Source: Phycisphaerales bacterium
Lineage (GTDB): Bacteria; Planctomycetota; Phycisphaerae; Phycisphaerales; SM1A02
Direction of reading: 5' to 3'
NCBI GenBank assembly: GCA_030748575.1
Contig: JASMLR010000001.1
Span: 197,900-261,899, forward strand
Length of the DNA: 64,000 nucleotides
In this document: positions 9,431 to 18,228 of the stretch, piece by piece
Numbering within the stretch: position 1 is the stretch's first letter
Layout of the letters: every line of letters starts with the position of its first letter
The notes under the pieces: generated by a model
Databases searched by the model: none
Seen by the model: only the letters and a program-made list of their open reading frames with translations
What the model was told of the DNA's origin: nothing
Position numbers and translations under genes: made by a program

Positions 9431-10843
9431 TCAGGCGCCAGCACCCGGACGAATCGCCAGCGTGATGCCCGGCCGCTGGTAGTTCACAAAGAGCGTTTCG
9501 CCGCCCGGGCTGTAGCAGCAGCCGGCAAACTCCGAGTTGTTCAACGCGTTGCGGGCGATCGGGTACACCAACCCGGCGGGCGTCACGCCGAGCAGGAACT
9601 GCTCGCCACCGCCGTCTTCACAGACGACCAGATCGCCGCCTGGTGACTGGGTGATGTTGTCTGCGTTTTCGAGCACGCTTGGGTCGTCGGGTTGCAGGAA
9701 GAGTTCCAGCACGCCCGGTCGCTCCCGCTCCAGCGGTGTGCCCTCGATCTCTGGTGGCGCCGGGCGGTATCGCCACAACTGCCCGGCTTTGGCCCGGCCA
9801 CCGGTGGTGCAGGCGAAGTAGACCTCCCGCTCGCCGTGCCACATGCCCTCGGCGCGAGCGAACCGCGCCGCACCCTTTTCAAACGCCTGATACCGCAGGG
9901 CATCCTCCGGGCTGTCCACGTCTTCCAGATCGATCCAGTGCACCGGCCGGGTGTCGCCCGGTCGCATCGGCGGCACACCTTCCCAGTCGCGAAGGTCTGC
10001 AGACAGACGATCGGTCACGGCCAGCGCCTGCAGCGTGCCTCCTTCGAGCAGCCGTGTCGGGTCCTCGGGGAGATACCGGTACAGCACGCCGTCATCGAGG
10101 TCTTCAGTCAGGTACACGATGCCGGTCTCGGGATTGACCGCGACCGCCTCGTGCCGAAAGCGGCCCATCGGCTTGATGGGCCGCGGCGCGACCAGTCCTT
10201 CTTCGATGTTCGAAGGCACCTCAAAGCAGTACCCGTGTGGCTCACGCCACGGCAGGCCATGCTCGGGTCCGACGGTCGTCTCCTCGCAGGAGATCCAGGT
10301 TCCGCGAGGCGTCGGGCCACCAGCGCAGTTGTAGTCGGTGCCTGCGAGGATGAGCCGGTGCGAACGCAGTTCCTGGCGGGCCGTGTCGTACACGAGCCGT
10401 GTGCATCCGCCTCGGGACGGCAAGGGGGTGCCCAGTGGCGTGCGACCGAGGTCGTACACCTTGCGGCGGTCCACCAGATCCAGCCCGCCCTGATCGAAGG
10501 GGCCGGAGGTCTTGCTGGCGGGAGACACTTCGTGATTGCGAATGAGCACGGTGGTACCGCCCGGGCCGGGGAAGGCGGCCATGCCGTCATGGTTGCCCGG
10601 GACCAGCAGCCCGTCATCCATCACCGCGGCGGTCCGAGAGAACATGTGGTAGGTCCAGCCGCGAGGAAGGTCCAGCACCCCCGCCGGGTCCGGGACGAGG
10701 GGTCCCACAGGGCCGACCGGGCCGCCTGCCGGCAGGAGGGAGGCTGAGGCCTTGCCAAGCCATCGCTGCCGGAGTCCGCCGAAGGCAAGCGTGACACCGG
10801 CGGTCAAGTGCAGAAAGGCGCGTCGGTCCACATGGTTCATCAT
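9431..10843 (-). CDS. phoX: PhoX-family alkaline phosphatase (DUF839)
   Basis: 470 aa. The N-terminus, MMNHVDRRAFLHLTAGVTLAF, has a twin-arginine motif followed by a hydrophobic segment, as expected for Tat export of a cofactor-containing PhoX enzyme. Diagnostic blocks are present: LIRNHEVS, GTDYNCAGGPTPRGTWISCE, GRFRHEAVAVNPETGIVYLTED and FANxQ-like FVNYQRPG near the end. PhoX enzymes hydrolyse phosphomonoesters outside the cytoplasm using Ca and Fe, usually under phosphate limitation. A pho box was not identified. The gene diverges from the lipid-kinase-like gene with about 100 bases between starts. The DUF839 family also contains members of unproven activity, so the substrate is an inference. 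Confidence 0.82.
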   Translation of the reverse strand: MMNHVDRRAFLHLTAGVTLAFGGLRQRWLGKASASLLPAGGPVGPVGPLVPDPAGVLDLPRGWTYHMFSRTAAVMDDGLLVPGNHDGMAAFPGPGGTTVLIRNHEVSPASKTSGPFDQGGLDLVDRRKVYDLGRTPLGTPLPSRGGCTRLVYDTARQELRSHRLILAGTDYNCAGGPTPRGTWISCEETTVGPEHGLPWREPHGYCFEVPSNIEEGLVAPRPIKPMGRFRHEAVAVNPETGIVYLTEDLDDGVLYRYLPEDPTRLLEGGTLQALAVTDRLSADLRDWEGVPPMRPGDTRPVHWIDLEDVDSPEDALRYQAFEKGAARFARAEGMWHGEREVYFACTTGGRAKAGQLWRYRPAPPEIEGTPLERERPGVLELFLQPDDPSVLENADNITQSPGGDLVVCEDGGGEQFLLGVTPAGLVYPIARNALNNSEFAGCCYSPGGETLFVNYQRPGITLAIRPGAGA

Positions 10844-10943
10844 GCGAGGATACCGGCGTCTTGGTGGCCCGCCCGAAGCGGACCTGCAGACCTCCGGAAT
10901 TCACGCGACGCATCCGAACCAGTCCGCTACGGTGCCACGCCGC

Positions 10944-11858
10944 ATGCGAATCCTCATCGTGGCCAACCCGATCTCCGGTGAGGGCCGTGCCCGCAGGCAC
11001 AGTGAGGCGTTGGCCGGGGCGCTCGCGGGCCGCGGCCATGACGCCATCAGCCTGGCAAGCGAGCAGGCCGACGCAGCGATGTGGTTGCCCCGCCATCTGG
11101 ACGGGGCGGACGCCATCGCCGTGGTCGGTGGAGACGGCACGGTGCGGTCGGTGGCGGCGGTTGTTGCGGGCTCGGGCGTGCCTCTGGTGCATGTGCCGCA
11201 GGGCAATGAGAACCTCTTTGCCAGATCGCTCGGCATGGGGCCGCGGATCGAGGACACCGTGCGGCTGCTGGAGCGCGGTGATCGCCACGAGGTGGACATG
11301 GCGGTTGCCAATGGCCGCGCGATGTTGCTCATGGCGTCGATGGGGCTCGACGCGGAGATCGTGGCCGATGTTGCAACGCGTCGGAGGGATCGCGTGTCGA
11401 ACATGGACTACCTCGCCGCCGCCGGCCGCGCGCTGGTCGGCTGGAGGCCGACGGCGGTGACGGTTCGGGTCGACGGCGAGGTGGTCGTCCCAGCGCAATC
11501 TGGCTGGGTGGTTGTCAGCAACGCGTCCATGTACGGAGGAGGCATCAATCCGGCGCCGATGGCGCGGATGGATGATCGGCTCCTTGACTTGACGTTCTTT
11601 CGGGCATCCTCGGCCCTGGAGATGGCCGCGTGGTTTGTTCGGTGCCGCCTGGGTCTGCAGCGTGAGGCGGCCGGATTCGTCCACCGCCGCGTTCCCGCCG
11701 AAGTCGTCATTGAGGCTGCATCGGTGTCCCGCTGGCAGCTCGATGGAGATCCGCCGCCAGCGGCGTCGGCTACGCGGTCGTTGACGGTCAGACTTGCGTC
11801 AAGCCGTCTGGTGGTGCTTGGTTCCCCGCACGGCGGGACGGCTGCGGCTCGGGCGTGA
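10944..11858 (+). CDS. Diacylglycerol kinase-like lipid kinase
   Basis: 304 aa from the ATG at 10944 (MRILIVANPISGEGRARRH), the canonical start of the DAGK catalytic domain; the longer track start lies over the phoX promoter. The ATP-binding signature AVVGGDGTVRSVAAV is present at about 64-78. The next loop reads VPQGNENLFARSLG, where most relatives have a GTxND/GTEN motif, so the Thr is replaced by Asn. Family members phosphorylate diacylglycerol, sphingoid bases or related lipids, and which one is meant here cannot be read from the sequence. It is cytoplasmic or membrane-associated, with no membrane segment visible, and is monocistronic by spacing. Confidence 0.85.
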   Translation: MRILIVANPISGEGRARRHSEALAGALAGRGHDAISLASEQADAAMWLPRHLDGADAIAVVGGDGTVRSVAAVVAGSGVPLVHVPQGNENLFARSLGMGPRIEDTVRLLERGDRHEVDMAVANGRAMLLMASMGLDAEIVADVATRRRDRVSNMDYLAAAGRALVGWRPTAVTVRVDGEVVVPAQSGWVVVSNASMYGGGINPAPMARMDDRLLDLTFFRASSALEMAAWFVRCRLGLQREAAGFVHRRVPAEVVIEAASVSRWQLDGDPPPAASATRSLTVRLASSRLVVLGSPHGGTAAARA

Positions 11859-11970
11859 TTCTGGGCGGTTTGAAGGGTGCAGGGGGCGGCCCCCTGAGAT
11901 TCGGGTTGCCTTTACGGCTGGGCGGGGTAGGCTGGGCCGGGTACAGAGACATGAGCAGGAGACTGATCAC

Positions 11971-12675
11971 ATGCGTATGAGCTTGATTTGCAGCATGGTG
12001 GCATTTGCTGCGGCGTCGGCGGTGGCCGGCCCCGTGTTCGACGAACCACCGGGCGGTGATGCGGGGACCACGCGTGAAGACGCCAAGGATGTGAAGGCAT
12101 CCAACGGCGGATCCGTCGGCGTGATTACAGGTTCGCTGACCGGGTCTTCGGGGCTGATGGGGGGCTACGGTGACTATCAGGATGTGTATCGCATCTACAT
12201 TGAGGATCCCATGCAGTTCCGCGCCGAGACCGCCTACCTCGGCGGGGGCGAGGCGTTGCGGGATCCCATGTTGTTTCTGTTCAACGAAGCGGGGCAGGGC
12301 ATCATCGCCAACAACGATGTTGATGACGGCGTCCTAGGTTCCAAGATTCACAATGACGCCGGCAACGGTGAGTACTTCTTCACCGAGCCCGGCATTTACT
12401 ACCTGGCCATCACCTCGGCGTTGAGTGAAGCCACCGCTGAGGTCGGTGGGGATCCGCTGGCGCTCTTTGAGATGGGGCTCCCGAGCAACCAGACTGGCAT
12501 CATTCAGCCTCGCGAAACATGGTCGCAGTACTCATGGACCGCCTGGACGACGCCTTCGGATTTCTCCAACTTCGGTACGTATGAGATCATGCTGAATGGC
12601 GTCGGGTCCGTACCTGGACCGGCAGGCATGGCGGTGCTTGGCTTGGCCGCTATCGGCCGCCGCCGTCGCCGCTGA
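11971..12675 (+). CDS. Exported protein with PEP-CTERM-type sorting tail
   Basis: 234 aa from the ATG at 11971, preceded by AGGAGA; the track start further upstream is not supported. The signal peptide is MRMSLICSMVAFAAASAVAG. The mature part is acidic and resembles pre-peptidase C-terminal (PPC-like) beta domains, with GDYQDVYRIYIEDPMQFRA and a DPMLFLFNEAG motif. The C-terminus, SVPGPAGMAVLGLAAIGRRRRR, is a tripartite sorting signal: a proline motif, a hydrophobic helix and an arginine cluster. Such tails are processed by exosortase-type enzymes, and none is encoded in this window. The last 26 bases overlap the 3' end of the convergent kinase gene. The function is unknown, probably at the surface or in the matrix. 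Confidence 0.8.
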   Translation: MRMSLICSMVAFAAASAVAGPVFDEPPGGDAGTTREDAKDVKASNGGSVGVITGSLTGSSGLMGGYGDYQDVYRIYIEDPMQFRAETAYLGGGEALRDPMLFLFNEAGQGIIANNDVDDGVLGSKIHNDAGNGEYFFTEPGIYYLAITSALSEATAEVGGDPLALFEMGLPSNQTGIIQPRETWSQYSWTAWTTPSDFSNFGTYEIMLNGVGSVPGPAGMAVLGLAAIGRRRRR

Positions 12676-15220
12676 CTTCGCTCGGCGGCTTTGAACGATC
12701 ATGGAACTGCGCGGCGACGGCGTGATCGCCCCGCGCGAGATGGACCCGTTCCAGTGACGAGGCGCACTTGCGGACTTGCGGGCTGCGCTCGCCGGCATGC
12801 ACCGTGAAGGCCTCCATGGCGGCCTGCAACAGAGGCTCAGCCGCGTCGAACGCGCCGCGTTCCAGGGCGAGGACCCCCTCGAGCCGAAGGAGCGCCGCAT
12901 CGACCCGCGGAGGCAGGCCTCCGCGGCTCCGTTCGGCGGCGATCCCGGCCTCGGCAGCCATCAACTCCCCCGTCCGGAGGTCGAGTTCGATCGCAATCAG
13001 ACGTTCGTCTCGATAGGACGGATGTCCCTCGGGCAGTCGCCCGCTCCGCAGTTGCTCGGCCCGTGAGAGATGGCCGCTGGCCGCGGCCGTGTCGCCCCGC
13101 GCAAGGGCCAGCCTGGCCAGCGCGGCCTCGGTGTTTCCCATCGACGTCCTGCTTCTCTGCAAGGTCTTGACCCGGAGCGCTTCGGCGAGCGACGCTTCCG
13201 CCTCGTCCAGCCTGCCGAGCCGCGCGAGGCAATCGCCGATGTTGTGTCGAAGCGCGGCCACACGCCAATCGCGGCTCGGATCCTCCGAGTCCAGTTCGAC
13301 GAGCGTGACGGCCTCCCGCAAGTGGGGGAGCGCCGCTTCCGGGCGGTCCACCACGTGACCGACGGCGACGCTGTTCAGGACGTTGCTCAGTTCGATGCGC
13401 CGTCGTCTGGCGTCGACCTCGCCCCGCGCTTCGCGGACGAGTGTTCGGTGCCGTGAAAGCGCCTCGTCGAACTGGGTCGCTGCCTCGTCGCTGCGCCCGG
13501 CTCGGCGAAGCGACGCAGCCAGGTGGTGCATGGTGACAGCCGTCTCTTCGCTGGAGGGCGCGGTTGCTCGCCTGTGGGCCAGCGCTGCGGCGTAGTCTTC
13601 GACCGCGCGGTCGTAGTCGGCCTCCTTGTATCGAAGCCGGCCCCGCAGATGCAGCAGCCGCCCGGCCGTGGCACTGGGGTGCGCCGCGTCCAGATGGAGC
13701 CCGGCCGCAGCAGCGTCAATGGCGGCGGCGGCGTCGTCCCAACGCGCGTTTCCAATGTGGTTTTCGGCCAGGTCCAGACGGACGGCCGCGGCAATCTCGG
13801 GGTACTCGACCAGGTCATGGTCGACGACCTTGAGCCACCGCTGAAGCATCTCATCCATGCTCGCCGCGGCCATGGCCTGATCGATGTTCTCAGCATCGGC
13901 GGCGCCAAGAACGCTGGAAACCATACCGACGGTGCCTCGCAATCGTTGATTGGCCGCAGCCTCTCGCCCCCACGCGACGAACATCGTGATGCCGAAAGCG
14001 ATGAGCAATGCGACGGCACCGCCACTGAGCCCCACCGGAAGCCAGTGTCTGCGCAGAAACTTCCGCGCGACATACCAGGCGTCGTCTCTCATGGCTTCAA
14101 TCGGCTCGCCCCGCAGCCAGTGTCTGAGGTCGCGTGCAAGATCCGCAGGCCCCTGATATCGGCGATCGGGATCCCGATCGAGCGCCCGCATCAGGATGGT
14201 CTCTACGTCGCGGTCCAGCGTCGCGTCTACCGAGCGGGGCGGCGTGGGCGTCGCTTCAGCAATGGTGCGGACGACGTCGGCGATCGATCCTTCCAGTACG
14301 AATGGTCTGCAGCCCAGAACCGCCTCGTACAGAATGACCCCCAGCGTGAAGACATCAGTGCGGACGTCAATGCGGTCCGGATCGCCCGAGACTTGCTCAG
14401 GGGCCGCATACGCGAACGTCCCCATGAACTCACCGGCGGTCGTGACTTCGATGCGAGAGGAGTCCCACTCCGAATCATCGACCGGCTTGGCCAGACCGAA
14501 GTCCAGGACGTGAGGGCAGCCATCGGCGTCGACCAGAATGTTGTCGGGCTTGAGGTCGCGGTGAATGACGCCCTTCATGTGGGCGGCGGCGACCGCGTCG
14601 CACACGTCGGCGATGAGTCCCACCGCCAGACGGCGACGGGCCGCCTGGCCAAGGCCGTCTCGGCGGCCCAGCCATCCGTCGAGTGTTTCGCCGTCGACGA
14701 ACTCCATGGCGAGCCAGGCGCGACCGTCGGGCGTCGTCCCACTGTCGTACACCGTGACAATGCCGGGATGGTTGAGCGCTGCCACCATCTCGACTTCCCG
14801 CTCAAACCGAACCAGTTGACGTTCCGAAGCGAACGCGCCGCGGAGGAGCACTTTGAGTGCGACCTGCCTCCGGGTCGCGGTTTGTCTGGCGAGAAAGACC
14901 GCACCTTGAGCGCCGCGGCTCAGTTCCCGCTCGATCTCATAGCCCGCGGCCTGTGGCGCCTCGACGATGGATCCGCCGCCGAACACCCCGGCCTTGTGCG
15001 CGGCCGCGAACTCGTCAAGAAACCGATCCTCGGAAGCGTCGATCTCACGCGATCCGACGGTGGCATCGACATCCACGCGGCGGTGGTGCTCGATCTCCTC
15101 GGCAACGGTTCCGTCATCGACTTCGGCGAGGTATCGCTGAATGTCCAGAGACATCGTCCCCCCGAGCGCGATCGCCCGAATCTCGTCGGGAGTCGGTCGG
15201 CGGGGGGGCGAAGGACTCAC
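12650..15220 (-). CDS. Ser/Thr protein kinase with transmembrane segment and TPR-rich C-terminal domain
   Basis: 856 aa. The kinase domain runs from about 94 to 370: glycine loop LSRGAQGAVFLA, ATP Lys123 (VALKVLL), catalytic HRDLKPDN at 220-227, DFG at 240-242 and APE at 273-275, all intact. A single membrane span lies at about 393-417. It is followed by a long helical region with tetratricopeptide-like repeats (for example HHLAASLRRAGRSDEAATQFDEAL), presumably on the far side of the membrane and available for protein or ligand sensing. The GTG start overlaps the stop of the sigma-factor gene (GTGA), so the two are translationally coupled. An ATG 66 bases downstream (MSLDIQRY), after a G-rich stretch, is an alternative start. 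Kinases paired with ECF sigma factors are a known planctomycete arrangement. Confidence 0.9.
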   Translation of the reverse strand: MSPSPPRRPTPDEIRAIALGGTMSLDIQRYLAEVDDGTVAEEIEHHRRVDVDATVGSREIDASEDRFLDEFAAAHKAGVFGGGSIVEAPQAAGYEIERELSRGAQGAVFLARQTATRRQVALKVLLRGAFASERQLVRFEREVEMVAALNHPGIVTVYDSGTTPDGRAWLAMEFVDGETLDGWLGRRDGLGQAARRRLAVGLIADVCDAVAAAHMKGVIHRDLKPDNILVDADGCPHVLDFGLAKPVDDSEWDSSRIEVTTAGEFMGTFAYAAPEQVSGDPDRIDVRTDVFTLGVILYEAVLGCRPFVLEGSIADVVRTIAEATPTPPRSVDATLDRDVETILMRALDRDPDRRYQGPADLARDLRHWLRGEPIEAMRDDAWYVARKFLRRHWLPVGLSGGAVALLIAFGITMFVAWGREAAANQRLRGTVGMVSSVLGAADAENIDQAMAAASMDEMLQRWLKVVDHDLVEYPEIAAAVRLDLAENHIGNARWDDAAAAIDAAAAGLHLDAAHPSATAGRLLHLRGRLRYKEADYDRAVEDYAAALAHRRATAPSSEETAVTMHHLAASLRRAGRSDEAATQFDEALSRHRTLVREARGEVDARRRRIELSNVLNSVAVGHVVDRPEAALPHLREAVTLVELDSEDPSRDWRVAALRHNIGDCLARLGRLDEAEASLAEALRVKTLQRSRTSMGNTEAALARLALARGDTAAASGHLSRAEQLRSGRLPEGHPSYRDERLIAIELDLRTGELMAAEAGIAAERSRGGLPPRVDAALLRLEGVLALERGAFDAAEPLLQAAMEAFTVHAGERSPQVRKCASSLERVHLARGDHAVAAQFHDRSKPPSEVSGDGGGR

Positions 15221-15822
15221 GGGCCATCTTCCTCGTACAACGCTTCGAGTTGTTGAACCGTCTCCTTGAGCCGCTTGGCAATGCGACTCTTCGCGAGGTA
15301 GACATCGTTCTCGGTCATGTCCAGTTCGGCGGCCACCTCGGCAACCTCCCTCCGGTGGAAGACGAGCATCTCGAAGGCGCGAATGGTCTTGTCAGCGGTC
15401 TGGGACTTCGCCTGCAGGTCGGCGAGCGCTTCCCTGAGAATGACATGGCGACGTTCTGAGGCCCAGAGGTCCGCCCACTCCCCATCGGTGGGCATCGTGA
15501 TCAGGGCCGATTCACCGCGTGCTTCCTTTCGGACGCCGCGTTTGCGGTGCGTGTCGGCAATCCTGGTGCGGGCAATGGCGAGGATCCAGGATCGCATGCG
15601 ACCGCGGTCGCGGTCATAGCGGCCATCTCTGTACTCGGAAATGACGCGAAGCATGGTGTCCTGGGCGACATCGAAGGCGTCCTGTTCGGCAAGCCCGAGC
15701 CGTCTGGCCATGCCGATGATGATGGGGCGATACCGCCGGTCGAGAACCTCCCACGCCGCGTCGCCGTCATCGGCGTGCAGCCCATGCAGAAGAGCCGTGG
15801 TGGTATGCGTGACGTCAAGCAT
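15217..15822 (-). CDS. ECF-type RNA polymerase sigma factor
   Basis: About 201 aa from the ATG at 15822 (MLDVTHTTTALLHGL); the track starts at a TTG five codons earlier. Region 2 is visible as WEVLDRRYRPIIIGMARRLG followed by DAFDVAQDTMLRVIS, and SWILAIARTRIADTHRKR is the region 2.4-like DNA-melting/-10 segment. Region 4 is EVAAELDMTENDVYLAKSR, a helix-turn-helix for -35 recognition. The gene sits directly before, and overlaps by four bases, a membrane Ser/Thr kinase. This suggests that kinase signalling controls the sigma factor in place of a classical anti-sigma factor, which I do not see here. Confidence 0.88.
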   Translation of the reverse strand: MLDVTHTTTALLHGLHADDGDAAWEVLDRRYRPIIIGMARRLGLAEQDAFDVAQDTMLRVISEYRDGRYDRDRGRMRSWILAIARTRIADTHRKRGVRKEARGESALITMPTDGEWADLWASERRHVILREALADLQAKSQTADKTIRAFEMLVFHRREVAEVAAELDMTENDVYLAKSRIAKRLKETVQQLEALYEEDGP

Positions 15823-15861
15823 GGCGGTCGACCCCAAGGTACCCGAAGCGGGCTCCTGCGC

Positions 15862-16935
15862 TCAGAGGATGCCTTCGGCTCTCGGATACGAGCCCAGAAC
15901 CCGCAGCAGCACACAATGGGCTTCGGCGCGAGTGATGGCGTCGGCGAGGGGCGGGTCATCACGGTGAGCATCGGCGTCAATGAAAAACGTGTACTCCCAG
16001 TTCACGCGGCCGCTCGGTCTCTTGTCGATGTGGCTGAGATTGACGCCCGCCTCTCGAAACTCGCTCAGCACATCGACCAGAGCGCCCGGCGCGTGCTTGG
16101 TGACGAACATGATGGAAGTGCGATCGTTTCCAGTTGGGTCAGGTCGCTGACGCCCCAGTACGAGGAACCGTGTCACGTTGTCGGGCTTGTCGCCGACACG
16201 CTCGGCCAACACATTGACCGAGTAGATCGACGCGGCCAGCCGCGAGCCGATCGCCGCCGTTCCGGCTTCCCGGGATGCACGCTGCACCGCAGCCGCTGAT
16301 GACGCCGTCGGAATGAGTTCCACGCCCGGGAGGTGGCGTGCCGTCCACTTTCGACATTGGGCGAGTACCTGCGGTTTGGACGCCACGCTGGTGATGTCAC
16401 CGAGATCACAGTTGGCCAGGAGGCAGTGCGAGACCTCGACGAGTGATTCGGCGCAGACGCCCGCCTCGTACTCGACAAACGCGTCGAGCGTATCGGTGAT
16501 GCCGCCCACGATCGAATTTTCCCACGGCACCAGACCGTAGTGTGCCGTTCCCGAGATCACCTCGCGGAACACGGCGTCGATGTCCGGTGTCTCGACGCCC
16601 TCGACCGAACTACCGAAGTGCCGGGTCGCAGCGACGTGGCTGAAGGAGCCCGGAGGACCGAGATAGGCGATCCGAAGGCCCTGCTCGATGCTGAAACTTC
16701 CCGACATGAGCTCACGCCAGATGGCCTCGAGCGTCCTGCCTGACAGTGGCCCGGGGTTGAGCTGGCGGATGCGGTCGAGCACGGCCCGCTCGCGGTGCGG
16801 CGCGTAGACGGGCGTGCCATCCCCTCGTTTGATGCGACCGATGTCCTCCACGACCTTTGCTCGCGTGCTCAAGAGCCGCACAAGTTGCTCATCGAGGGTG
16901 TCGATCTCTTCGCGGAGGGTGTTCAGGTCGGTCAC
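15862..16935 (-). CDS. pheA: Bifunctional chorismate mutase / prephenate dehydratase (P-protein)
   Basis: 357 aa, the family's usual length. The N-terminal 85 residues are an AroQ chorismate mutase helical domain (TLREEIDTLDEQLVRLLSTR, then GRIKRGDGTPVYAPHRE). Prephenate dehydratase follows from IAYLGPPGSFSHVAA to the TRF motif in DNVTRFLVLG. The C-terminal ACT domain contains LSHIDKRPSGRVNWEYTFFID, the phenylalanine-binding ESRP-like region, so feedback inhibition by Phe is expected. The enzyme converts chorismate to phenylpyruvate in phenylalanine synthesis in the cytoplasm. The GTG start overlaps the stop of the upstream MFS transporter (GTGA), an unexpected partner. Confidence 0.95.
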   Translation of the reverse strand: MTDLNTLREEIDTLDEQLVRLLSTRAKVVEDIGRIKRGDGTPVYAPHRERAVLDRIRQLNPGPLSGRTLEAIWRELMSGSFSIEQGLRIAYLGPPGSFSHVAATRHFGSSVEGVETPDIDAVFREVISGTAHYGLVPWENSIVGGITDTLDAFVEYEAGVCAESLVEVSHCLLANCDLGDITSVASKPQVLAQCRKWTARHLPGVELIPTASSAAAVQRASREAGTAAIGSRLAASIYSVNVLAERVGDKPDNVTRFLVLGRQRPDPTGNDRTSIMFVTKHAPGALVDVLSEFREAGVNLSHIDKRPSGRVNWEYTFFIDADAHRDDPPLADAITRAEAHCVLLRVLGSYPRAEGIL

Positions 16936-18149
16936 GGATTCACCTCCAGGTCGCCGGGTTGCGTGTCAACCTGCGGCCTCGCAAAGATGAGCATTCCGAG
17001 CGCGCCGGTGACGACGAATGCGGCGAGCGCTGCAAACGCGGCGTCGAATCCACCGAACGTATCCGTCAGCCATCCGGTCAGGAGGGGCGTGGTCAATCCA
17101 GAGATGGAGAAGCACGTCACCATGATGCCTGTGGCCGTGGCCGCATCGCCTGGAAACAGATCGGTGCAGATCGCATAATACGGCGCGTTCGCTGCCATGG
17201 AGAAGCCGATGGCGAGTGAGAGCATGATGATCGCCAGATTCTGGTCGTGCGTGAAGATCAGGGGAACGAAGCACAACGCGCCGATCAACTGAAAGAACCA
17301 GATGGGATGCACACGAGCCGATCGGATGCATCCGGTTCGCATCATGTGTTGGTCCGAATACCAGCCGACCAGCGGAATGAAGAGGCACGCCAGACCCCAC
17401 GGGGCGGTGCTGAACCAGCCGATCTTCGTCAACTCCATGCCCCACGTCTGTTCGAAGTACCCCGGGATCCAGGTGATGCCAAACCAGAGCACATACCCGA
17501 AGGCAAAGAAGGACCACGACGTGGCAAGCAGGGTCGGGTTCCGAAGCAGTTTCCACCAGTCCCGCCTTGGTTGGGCTGCCCCGCCTCCCCGGGGCGGGCG
17601 TCGATAGATGATCGGCAGGACAATGCCCAGCAGCAGGCTGGCTCCTGCCAGCGCGATGAAGGCCCACCGCCAACTGAAGTCGGCGATGAGATGCGAGAGC
17701 AGCGGGCCGCCCAGCAGCAGGGCCGCGGGGACGCCGACCACCATGATGCCGACGGCGCGGCCGGCCATTCGCGGCGGCATCCAATCGGCGACGGCGCGAT
17801 TCATGGCCGGGAAGTTGACGCCTTCTCCCAGGCCGAGCACGACCCGCATTGCCAGGAAGAGAATCCAGACCTCGGCCAGGCCCAGCGCCGCCATGGCGGC
17901 CGACCAGAGCAGCAGGCCGATGGTCCACACGAGCCTGACGCCGAAGCGGTCCAGCAGCAGGCCGCTCAGGCCATTGACGGCGAGCGCCCCGAGGGCGAAG
18001 AGTGAGATCGCCAGGCCGAACGCCGTGTTGGAGAGGCCGAACTCCTGCTTGATCGGCTCGATGGCGAAGGAGATGACGACGCGGTCCAGATAGTTGACCA
18101 GGCAGAGCACCAGCGCCAGGGCCATGACGGCCCACGCGCGGCGGGCCAT
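16932..18149 (-). CDS. MFS transporter, anion:cation symporter (ACS)-like family
   Basis: About 405 aa if started at the ATG at 18149 (MARRAWAVMALALVLCLVNY). The protein has about 12 hydrophobic segments split by a cytoplasmic loop (YRRPPRGGGAAQPRRDWW). The opening NYLDRVVISFAIEPIKQEF and the loop LDRFGVRLVW match transporters of the hexuronate/glucarate/organic-anion group. The ligand is not predictable. The track ORF begins at 18230. A strong GGAAGGAG lies upstream, but it is placed for a start near GVHSIS and not for the ATG, so the true start is uncertain. The gene diverges from recQ and is translationally coupled to pheA, which may mean co-regulation with aromatic metabolism. Confidence 0.82.
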   Translation of the reverse strand: MARRAWAVMALALVLCLVNYLDRVVISFAIEPIKQEFGLSNTAFGLAISLFALGALAVNGLSGLLLDRFGVRLVWTIGLLLWSAAMAALGLAEVWILFLAMRVVLGLGEGVNFPAMNRAVADWMPPRMAGRAVGIMVVGVPAALLLGGPLLSHLIADFSWRWAFIALAGASLLLGIVLPIIYRRPPRGGGAAQPRRDWWKLLRNPTLLATSWSFFAFGYVLWFGITWIPGYFEQTWGMELTKIGWFSTAPWGLACLFIPLVGWYSDQHMMRTGCIRSARVHPIWFFQLIGALCFVPLIFTHDQNLAIIMLSLAIGFSMAANAPYYAICTDLFPGDAATATGIMVTCFSISGLTTPLLTGWLTDTFGGFDAAFAALAAFVVTGALGMLIFARPQVDTQPGDLEVNP

Positions 18150-18228
18150 CGGTTGTGTGGATGTGGAAATGCTGTGAACTCCTTCCTCGATCCCCGGCGG
18201 GCGGGTGCCCCACGATACTGTAGCCCGC

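Noticed and set aside
12650-15256. Long plus-strand ORF (13523-15256, 577 aa) over the kinase gene
   Set aside because: The minus-strand kinase has all catalytic motifs; the plus frame is Arg/Pro-rich with no recognisable fold, typical of GC-rich antisense frames.
15547-16299. 250-aa plus-strand ORF across the sigma-factor and pheA genes
   Set aside because: It is a reading-frame shadow of two clear minus-strand genes and has no domain signature.
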